The notes under the pieces: model-generated
The model's input: the letters and a program-made list of their open reading frames with translations, nothing else
Told to the model about the DNA's origin: nothing
The model's database searches: none
Program-made: the position numbers and the translations under genes
Assembly: GCA_009702325.1 (NCBI GenBank)
Contig: WLID01000001.1
Location: 558,001-622,000 of the forward strand
Length of the DNA stretch: 64,000 nucleotides
DNA from: Actinomycetota bacterium
GTDB taxonomy: Bacteria > Actinomycetota > Thermoleophilia > Gaiellales > Gaiellaceae
Reading direction: 5' to 3'
Part shown: positions 53,814-64,000 of the stretch, in pieces
How positions within the stretch are numbered: the first letter of the stretch is position 1
Layout: every line of letters starts with the position of its first letter

Positions 53814-54706
53814 CAGCCGGCCCGCGGGTTCGGCAGCGGCGTCAGGATCGGCTCGAGCTCGGCGCGCAGCGGCTCGAAGCGCGGCGGGAGCACAAGCGAC
53901 TCGCCGAGCGACTCCATCGGCTCGTCAACACCGAAGCCAGGGCCGATCGACGCGATCTCAAACAGCACGCCACTGGGCTCGCGGAAGTAGATCGAGCGGA
54001 ACCAGAAGCGATCGATCACCGGGGTGGGGCGGATGCCGCCCGCTGCGACCCGGTCGACCCAGGCATCGTGTTCGTTCAGGAGCGACGACCACGCAACGTG
54101 ATGAACCGTGCCGCCACCGGGGACGCCCGGCGCCTCGGGCGGCGTGTCGTAGAGGTAGAAGCCGTGGCGGGAGTCGCCCGCGACGTCGTACCCACCGTCG
54201 ATCGCGTCGAATCCGAGATGGCGGAGGAATGCGGCGCTGCGCTCCGGGGAGGACGCATAGGCGCGCACACCAGCGAACCCGCGGATCGCGTGCTCGGCTG
54301 GGATCTCCGGATGGCGTGCGGTGAGCGGCTCGTCGGTGGAGTCGTCAACGATCAGTTCGAGCGCGAGACCCTCGGGATCGGCGAACAGGAGGGAGCGCTC
54401 GCCGCGCTCACCACCAACGCGCTCTGCCCAGAAATCGAGTGACGCCTCCGAGGCGACACGGAAGACGACACGATGAACCATGCCGTCCCCTGCGCGGCCG
54501 GGGAGGGCGCCGGGATATTCGAAGAAGGTGATGTCGCTGCCGGCGCTCCCGAGCTCGTCGGCATAGAAGAGGTGGTAGACGCTCGGATCATCTTGGTTGA
54601 CGGTCTTCTTGACCAGGCGAAGCCCGAGCGTGCCCGCGTAGAACTCAACGTTCTTCGGAGCATTGCCCGTGATCGCCGTAACGTGATGGACGCCTTCGAG
54701 ATTCAT
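53810..54706 (-). CDS. Ring-cleaving dioxygenase (glyoxalase fold), MhqO-like
   Basis: 298 residues made of two vicinal-oxygen-chelate modules: VHHVTAITGNAPKNVEFYAG with RLVKKTVNQDDPSVYHLFYA, and TVHHVAWSSLLNEHDAWVDR with SIYFREPSGVLFEIASIGPG. Metal ligands His (VHH) and Glu (FEI) are kept. Proteins of this kind open hydroquinone or catechol rings. First gene of a two-gene unit with the esterase. Confidence 0.88.
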   Translation of the reverse strand: MNLEGVHHVTAITGNAPKNVEFYAGTLGLRLVKKTVNQDDPSVYHLFYADELGSAGSDITFFEYPGALPGRAGDGMVHRVVFRVASEASLDFWAERVGGERGERSLLFADPEGLALELIVDDSTDEPLTARHPEIPAEHAIRGFAGVRAYASSPERSAAFLRHLGFDAIDGGYDVAGDSRHGFYLYDTPPEAPGVPGGGTVHHVAWSSLLNEHDAWVDRVAAGGIRPTPVIDRFWFRSIYFREPSGVLFEIASIGPGFGVDEPMESLGESLVLPPRFEPLRAELEPILTPLPNPRAGW

Positions 54707-54834
54707 GCTCTGGTTAACGCTCCGTTCGCTTCGCGGATTCCCTCATGCTGAGAGTGTCGCACGGAGCGGGATAGGTGCCGCTTGGCACCCTGGCGCCGAG
54801 TACCATCGGCACTGAATCGACTACGAGGAGTGGC

Positions 54835-56226
54835 ATGGACTGCGACGTTGCCGTTCTGGGCGGAGGCCCTGGCGGATATACGGCAGCGATCCGCGCAGCC
54901 CAGTTGGGCGCGAAGGTCGTCTGCATCGAGAAGGAGCCGGATCTCGGCGGCACGTGCCTGCGGGTTGGGTGTGTCCCGACGAAAGCGTGGGTGCAGTCAG
55001 CGCACTTCCTGCACCAGGCGCGGGAGTCGTTCCCGAAGCTTGGCGTGAACGTCGCGGAGCCAGTCCTCGATTTCACGAAGGCCAACGAGTGGAAGACCGG
55101 CGTGGTCAAGCAGATGACCGGCGGTATCGCACAGCTCCTGAAGGCGAACGGTGTTGAGTGGGTGAAGGGTGCCGGAACGTTCACGGGCCCGAACACGATC
55201 TCGGTTGCGGGCGGCGAGGATGTGACGTTCAAGAGCGCGATCATCGCGACGGGCGCCTATCCGGTGCGCCCCCCGATTCCAGGCCTCGATTCGTCGCTGT
55301 GCGTTGATTCAACCGGGCTGCTCGCGCAGACAGAGATTCCGCGCCGGCTGGTTGTGCTCGGCGGCGGCATCATCGGGTGCGAGTTCGCATCGATCTTCAA
55401 CGAGTTTGGCAGTGAAGTGACGATCGTCGAGATGCTCCCGCGGCTGATCCCGCAGGAAGATGACGACGCGGCGAAGGAGCTGGCGAAGCAGTTTGGCCGC
55501 AAGGGCATCACGCTGCACCTTGGCAAGCAGTGCACGAAGGTTGAGCAGAGCGGGTCGACGCTAACGGTGCACTTCGGCGAGGGCGAGTCGGTCGAGGCCG
55601 ACTTGATGCTCGTTGCTGTTGGCCGCACCCCGCTTGTCGAAGGTATTGGTCTTGAGGCGGCTGGGGTCGCGTTCGATCGCAAGGGGATCACCACCGACGA
55701 GCGCCGCCGCACGAGCGTCGCCCACATCTATGCGGTTGGTGACTGTGCTGGCTACTGGCAGCTCGCACACACGGCGTTCCGTGAGGGTGAGGTCGCCGCT
55801 GAGAACGCCTGCGGCCACGACTCGGTAATCGGTAACCCCGCGGTGCCGCGACCGATCTACACGAGCCCCGAGATCGCCGGCGTGGGATTGACTGAGGCGC
55901 AGGCGCGCGAGCAGTACGGGGACGCCGTGGCAATCGGCATGTTCCCGTGGGTCGCGAACGCACGCGCGGTGATGCAGGACGACACGACCGGCTGGGTCAA
56001 GACGATCCACGAGACGCACTACGGTGAGCTGCTTGGCCTCGTGATGGTCGGCCCGCACGTCACCGACATGATTGAGGTGGGCGTGGTTGCGCTTGATTCC
56101 GAGTCGACGGTCGAGACGATCGCCGACGGAATCGCACCGCATCCGACGCTCTCAGAAGCGATCAAAGAGGCAGGGCTTGTCGCGCTCGGACGCGCGATTC
56201 ACCTGCCGAACAAGAAGCGGAAGTAG
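54835..56226 (+). CDS. lpdA: Dihydrolipoamide dehydrogenase (E3)
   Basis: 463 residues. FAD loop VLGGGPGGYTAAIRAAQLGA, redox Cys41/Cys46 in GGTCLRVGCVPTK, NAD loop VVLGGGIIGCEFASIFNEFG, and the His-Glu pair in HPTLSEAIKEAG. ACGAGGAG lies before the ATG; an open frame to 54775 is not needed. Recycles the lipoyl group of E2 encoded 2.2 kb upstream. Confidence 0.95.
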   Translation: MDCDVAVLGGGPGGYTAAIRAAQLGAKVVCIEKEPDLGGTCLRVGCVPTKAWVQSAHFLHQARESFPKLGVNVAEPVLDFTKANEWKTGVVKQMTGGIAQLLKANGVEWVKGAGTFTGPNTISVAGGEDVTFKSAIIATGAYPVRPPIPGLDSSLCVDSTGLLAQTEIPRRLVVLGGGIIGCEFASIFNEFGSEVTIVEMLPRLIPQEDDDAAKELAKQFGRKGITLHLGKQCTKVEQSGSTLTVHFGEGESVEADLMLVAVGRTPLVEGIGLEAAGVAFDRKGITTDERRRTSVAHIYAVGDCAGYWQLAHTAFREGEVAAENACGHDSVIGNPAVPRPIYTSPEIAGVGLTEAQAREQYGDAVAIGMFPWVANARAVMQDDTTGWVKTIHETHYGELLGLVMVGPHVTDMIEVGVVALDSESTVETIADGIAPHPTLSEAIKEAGLVALGRAIHLPNKKRK

Positions 56227-56276
56227 CAGCGACGGCCTCGCGGCCGTGCGAACACCGCTTGCCGGTCGAATCCGGC

Positions 56277-56480
56277 TTATCGGTCGAACTTCGTGGTCGA
56301 GAGCGACGCCGGGTCGATCAGTGGCGCGCCGCAGGACTCGCATGTCGGGGGTGCTTCGCCGGGTTCCGGCGGGAACACTTCGACTGCGATCTGGCAGACG
56401 CGGCATGCGGTCTTGTGACCTTCATGCGCGTGATCGTGAGTGGCGCTCTCGTGCGGTGTCGAGTCGTTCATCGTCTTCAT
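56277..56480 (-). CDS. Small zinc-ribbon protein
   Basis: 67 residues, His-rich near the start (THDHAHEGHK) with two CxxC knuckles (CRVC, CESC) spaced for one zinc ribbon. Unknown role. Alternative start at 56468. It may share a transcript with the lipoprotein gene 38 bases upstream. Confidence 0.7.
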   Translation of the reverse strand: MKTMNDSTPHESATHDHAHEGHKTACRVCQIAVEVFPPEPGEAPPTCESCGAPLIDPASLSTTKFDR

Positions 56481-56518
56481 ACGGTAGCGACAGCGTCCGT
56501 CGTCGCGGGGCCGCGCGC

Positions 56519-57016
56519 CTAGGCCGCGTCGCGCGCAGCGGCCGTGCAGGCGGTGATCGCCTGCCGCATCGCAGCAGTGCTCTTTGTGAGCCGCACGCCA
56601 ACGACGCTTCCCGTGCGTGCAACCTGCACGGTCGCGGCATGAGGATCGAGCTTCAGAATGCGCTTCAGGCCTGCCGAGATCAGCTTCGCGTGGATGTCGT
56701 CAGAGGTGAAGAAGAAGAGGCTTGCCTGCCGGCCGGGGAACTCCGCTGCGAGCAGCGACACGCCCGACACGCTTCCGAGCAGCTCCGCAAACGCGCTCTG
56801 AGGGGCGATCGTTGTGGCTGCGGCCGGGTTCAGGCTCTTCATGCGTGCCGCCACAGCGTTGACCGACAGGTTCTGGGTGGTCGCGTGACGTTCATGCAGG
56901 CAGGTCGCGAACGCCGACTTGCTGTATTTCGCGCCGAGCACGTTGTGGACAGCGCTTGCACCACAACCCGCGCAGAGCACGGTGAACACACCGAGGAGGG
57001 CAAGGTGTTTTCGCAC
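56519..57016 (-). CDS. Putative lipoprotein, unknown
   Basis: 165 residues from GTG 57016. N-terminal signal with lipobox LCAGC (Cys18). Two further Cys (ATCLHER, ITACTAA) could form a disulfide outside the cell. The Arg/Lys/Ala/Ser-rich body shows no known motif. TAGGGT lies six bases before the GTG, suggesting a leaderless mRNA. Confidence 0.75.
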   Translation of the reverse strand: MRKHLALLGVFTVLCAGCGASAVHNVLGAKYSKSAFATCLHERHATTQNLSVNAVAARMKSLNPAAATTIAPQSAFAELLGSVSGVSLLAAEFPGRQASLFFFTSDDIHAKLISAGLKRILKLDPHAATVQVARTGSVVGVRLTKSTAAMRQAITACTAAARDAA

Positions 57017-57070
57017 GTCGCGACCCTATCGCCTTCGCGTCACCGAGGCTAGAGGGAGTTGCGAATGTCG

Positions 57071-57178
57071 CTGCAAGTTTCTTGCAGGTACGGCATCCCA
57101 ATCTCTGGACGGGGGTACACAAACGTCCCGCCCGGGAGCCGCGCCCGCCCGCTCGGTTCCCGGGCGACTCCTCTCCAG
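57071..57178. other. Structured intergenic DNA of unknown role
   Basis: CTGCAAG-ttt-CTTGCAG (57071-57087) is a perfect hairpin. Next to it, CTGGA (57105) and TCCAG (57174-57178) can close a domain containing GCCCGGGAGCC/GGTTCCCGGGC (57130-57140 with 57155-57165, one G-U). This looks like an RNA with a junction, but matches no RNA class I know. Confidence 0.4.
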
Positions 57179-57190
57179 GGGAAACAAGCT

Positions 57191-57231
57191 ACGGGGCCTG
57201 CCTCTTCGGAAGAACTGGGGGCAGGCCCCGT
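57191..57231 (-). terminator. Terminator of gltB-gltD
   Basis: ACGGGGCCTGCC and GGCAGGCCCCGT pair perfectly over 12 bases, 7 bases past the gltD stop; on the minus strand AGCTTGTTTCCCC follows. Confidence 0.75.
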
Positions 57232-57237
57232 TGGTCT

Positions 57238-58683
57238 CTAGGCCGTGACGCGGGCGGCGAGGTACTTCTCGACGGCCTGCGCGCAACGCCGACCCTCGTT
57301 GATCGCCCACACGATCAGCGACTGACCTCGGCGGGCGTCGCCCGCGGCGAACACGCCGTCGGCAGAGGTGGCGTAGACCGGCGCTTTCGCGTTGCCGCGC
57401 TCATCTTTCTCGACACCGAACGCATCAAGCACCGATGCCTCGGGGCCGAGGAAGCCCATCGCGAGCAGCACGAGGTCGGCAGGCCGTGTGTCATCGGTGC
57501 CGGGAATCGGCTCAAACGGCGGTTTGCCGGAGTTCTGTGTCCAGCGGATCTGTTCGATCTGACCGTTCGACCCGAGCATCTCGGTGGTCGAGATCGCGAA
57601 GTCGCGGTGGCCACCCTCCTTGAGGGCGTATGGGATCCGCAGCTTCATCGGCCAAAGCGGCCACGGTGTCAGCTCGTCGGGGCGCTGCTTTGGCGGCTCA
57701 CCCACAAGCTCGATCTGCGTCACCGACGCGGCGCCTTCACGCAGCGAGTTCGCCACACAGTCGGCGCCGGTGTCGCCACCGCCGATCACGATCACATGCT
57801 TGCCTTTGGCGGTGATCACCTCGTCGCCCGCAGGGGCTGCAGGCGCGCCAGGCATCGCTGGGCCGTGCTCACGTGCCACAAAGCGGTTGCGCTGATACAG
57901 GTAGTCCATCGCGAAGTGGACGCCCTTCAGCTCGCGACCGGGCACGGGCAGGTCGCGGGGCACACGTGAGCCGATCGCGAGCACGACCGCATCGAACTGC
58001 TCGCGCAGCTCGTCTGCCGACACGTCGGTGCCAACCGAGACGCCAAAGCGGAACTCCACACCCTCGCCCTTCAGCTGCTCGACACGGCGCTCAACAATCC
58101 ACTTCTCGATCTTGAAGTCCGGCACGCCAAAGCGCACCAGCCCGCCGCCCGCCTCGTCACGCTCAAAGACCGTTACGGCATGACCTGCGCGGCGCAGCTG
58201 CTGCGCGGCAGCAAGACCCGCGGGGCCAGCACCGACGACGGCAACGGAATGGCCCGTCTCGTGCCCGGGCGTCTGCGGCACAACCCAGCCCTCATCCCAG
58301 GCGCGATTGATGATCGCGAGCTCGATCTGCTTAATCGACACCGCCTCACCCTCGCGAATCTCGAGCACACACGACGCCTCGCACGGAGCGGGGCAGAGGC
58401 GGCCCGTGAACTCCGGGAAGTTGTTGGTGCGGTGGAGCTGGGCGATCGCGTCTTGCCAGCGGTCGCGGTAGACGAGGTCGTTCCAGTCGGGGATCAGATT
58501 GTTGATCGGGCAGCCGTTGTGACAGAACGGTACGCCGCACTCCATGCAGCGTGCGCCCTGGCGCGCGATCTCCTCGCCTTGCAGCGTCTCGACGAACTCG
58601 TTGTAGTCGTTGATCCGCTCGGCCGGGCTGCGCTCGGGGTTCTCGACTCGACCGTCCTTGAGGAAAGCGCCAAGCTCACCCAT
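57238..58683 (-). CDS. gltD: Glutamate synthase small subunit
   Basis: 481 residues. Cys clusters for [4Fe-4S] in [20 protein letters not shown] and [14 protein letters not shown] loop [19 protein letters not shown] and NADPH loop [19 protein letters not shown]. Supplies electrons from NADPH to GltB. Starts two bases after the gltB stop. Confidence 0.96.
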   Translation of the reverse strand: MGELGAFLKDGRVENPERSPAERINDYNEFVETLQGEEIARQGARCMECGVPFCHNGCPINNLIPDWNDLVYRDRWQDAIAQLHRTNNFPEFTGRLCPAPCEASCVLEIREGEAVSIKQIELAIINRAWDEGWVVPQTPGHETGHSVAVVGAGPAGLAAAQQLRRAGHAVTVFERDEAGGGLVRFGVPDFKIEKWIVERRVEQLKGEGVEFRFGVSVGTDVSADELREQFDAVVLAIGSRVPRDLPVPGRELKGVHFAMDYLYQRNRFVAREHGPAMPGAPAAPAGDEVITAKGKHVIVIGGGDTGADCVANSLREGAASVTQIELVGEPPKQRPDELTPWPLWPMKLRIPYALKEGGHRDFAISTTEMLGSNGQIEQIRWTQNSGKPPFEPIPGTDDTRPADLVLLAMGFLGPEASVLDAFGVEKDERGNAKAPVYATSADGVFAAGDARRGQSLIVWAINEGRRCAQAVEKYLAARVTA

Positions 58684-58685
58684 CG

Positions 58686-63323
<4,638 letters not shown>

Positions 63324-63418
63324 CCTGAAACGGTACCGGCAATGGAGAAATCGCTGCGAAAGAGGTGATACAGATTGAAAAGGTCCGCAGAACCATCGAG
63401 TGCAGGCAGACTGAACCT

Positions 63419-63961
63419 ATGAGTCTTGGCGCCTTGATCAGCAACCTCGTATTCGGTCTCTTGATCGGTGGTGCCGCCCGATTCGCTGTTCCGGGGCCTG
63501 ACCCAATGCCGATGTGGCTCACCGCGACGCTCGGTTTGCTGGGCAGCATGGTCGGTGGGGCCGCGTCGCTTGTCCTCTACGGCTCGCATGGCGTAACTGC
63601 GAACCGCACCCACCTGTTTGTCACCTTGCTGCTGGAGATCGCCGCCGCGGCAGCGTTCCTCATCCTCTACCGACGTTTCGTCCAGCACCGTCCGATCAGC
63701 GGCCCTGGCTCGGAGAAATTCCCCGAACGCGGGGTGGGGATCGAGCGGATGCGCGAAGGTTTCCGCCGCGCCGGCATCGACCCCGACGATCCGATGGGAA
63801 GCATTCAGGCGCGACTCGGCGGGCAGAAGCGTCCCGCGCAGGCACCCGAGCCGCACCCCGACCATGGGGACGAGCTCGAAAAGCTGAAGGAGCTCCACGA
63901 TGAGGGCGTCCTCACCGACGACGAATACGCCGCTGCCCGTGAGCGGCTCCGCCGCTACTAG
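63419..63961 (+). CDS. Transglycosylase-associated-like membrane protein with SHOCT tail
   Basis: 180 residues. Three membrane segments; the first two (LISNLVFGLLIGGAARFAVP, LTATLGLLGSMVGGAASLVL) follow the GlsB/YeaQ small membrane protein plan. A cytosolic linker leads to a C-terminal SHOCT motif, LEKLKELHDEGVLTDDEYAA. Start at ATG 63419; role unknown, perhaps membrane stress. Diverges from gltB. Confidence 0.8.
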   Translation: MSLGALISNLVFGLLIGGAARFAVPGPDPMPMWLTATLGLLGSMVGGAASLVLYGSHGVTANRTHLFVTLLLEIAAAAAFLILYRRFVQHRPISGPGSEKFPERGVGIERMREGFRRAGIDPDDPMGSIQARLGGQKRPAQAPEPHPDHGDELEKLKELHDEGVLTDDEYAAARERLRRY

Positions 63962-64000
63962 CGGCTTGTAAGCCCGTTGGGCGAGGAGTAATCTCGGCGC
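63962..64000. other. Right edge, nothing identified
   Basis: The last 39 bases hold no identifiable feature; GGCGAGGAG near 63979 might be a ribosome site for a gene beyond the edge. Confidence 0.3.

Overview
The window reads as a stretch of chromosomal core from a high-GC (by eye about two thirds G+C) actinobacterium. Supporting traits are a CysO-type sulfur carrier, an MprAB/HtrA-like stress locus, NirA-type sulfite reductase with APS reductase, GTG and TTG starts, and several genes whose -10 box lies 6-10 bases before the start codon (leaderless style). Gene order and protein flavour suggest class Thermoleophilia, but that is inference. No rRNA, tRNA, CRISPR array, prophage or transposase was seen.

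Layout. 1-5281: arginine and carbamoyl-phosphate synthesis, argC-argJ (minus) divergent from carA-carB, with a candidate ArgR operator between them. CarB lacks its C-terminal allosteric domain. 5287-6240: an XdhC/CoxI factor. 6313-13298: an envelope-stress locus on the minus strand (response regulator, histidine kinase, MacB-type ABC transporter, HtrA protease, small membrane-anchored protein). Arrays of an 11-bp direct repeat (core CCTAAGA) precede the regulator, transporter and protease, and a fourth array precedes a secreted G1 peptidase 25 kb away at 38485. 13409-13804: an HxlR regulator. 13860-22280: a compact overlapping cluster ilvB-ilvN-ilvC-hom-thrC-thrB-ilvD behind a short leader peptide ending in a run of Leu/Val/Ile codons. 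22292-27640: an AlaC-like aminotransferase facing chorismate mutase-leuB-pheA-leuC-leuD, in which Phe and Leu genes alternate. 27589-33673: siroheme synthesis, APS and sulfite reduction (minus), divergent from serA. 33840-35628: PII protein and ammonium transporter, followed by hairpins and a 55-bp tandem repeat array. 36011-39333: CysO-like carrier, MFS exporter, PadR regulator, G1 peptidase. 39416-48750: translation genes thrS, infC-rpmI-rplT, an rRNA methyltransferase, a MOSC protein, a SAM methyltransferase, and pheS-pheT behind a possible Phe leader peptide. 49434-56226: pyruvate dehydrogenase-type E1-alpha, E1-beta, E2 and, further on, E3, with a quinone-detoxification pair (MhqO/MhqD-like) between E2 and E3. 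57238-63323: glutamate synthase gltB-gltD. 63419-63961: a transglycosylase-associated/SHOCT membrane protein.

How it fits together. Most of the window is nitrogen and sulfur assimilation feeding amino-acid synthesis: ammonium uptake (amt, PII), GOGAT, carbamoyl phosphate, Arg, Thr to Ile/Val/Leu, Phe, Ser and sulfide for Cys. Control looks layered: ArgR-like operator, leader-peptide attenuation, translational coupling through 1-14 base overlaps, and a two-component regulon for the cell envelope. All functions are by recognition of motifs and family resemblance; nothing was searched against a database.
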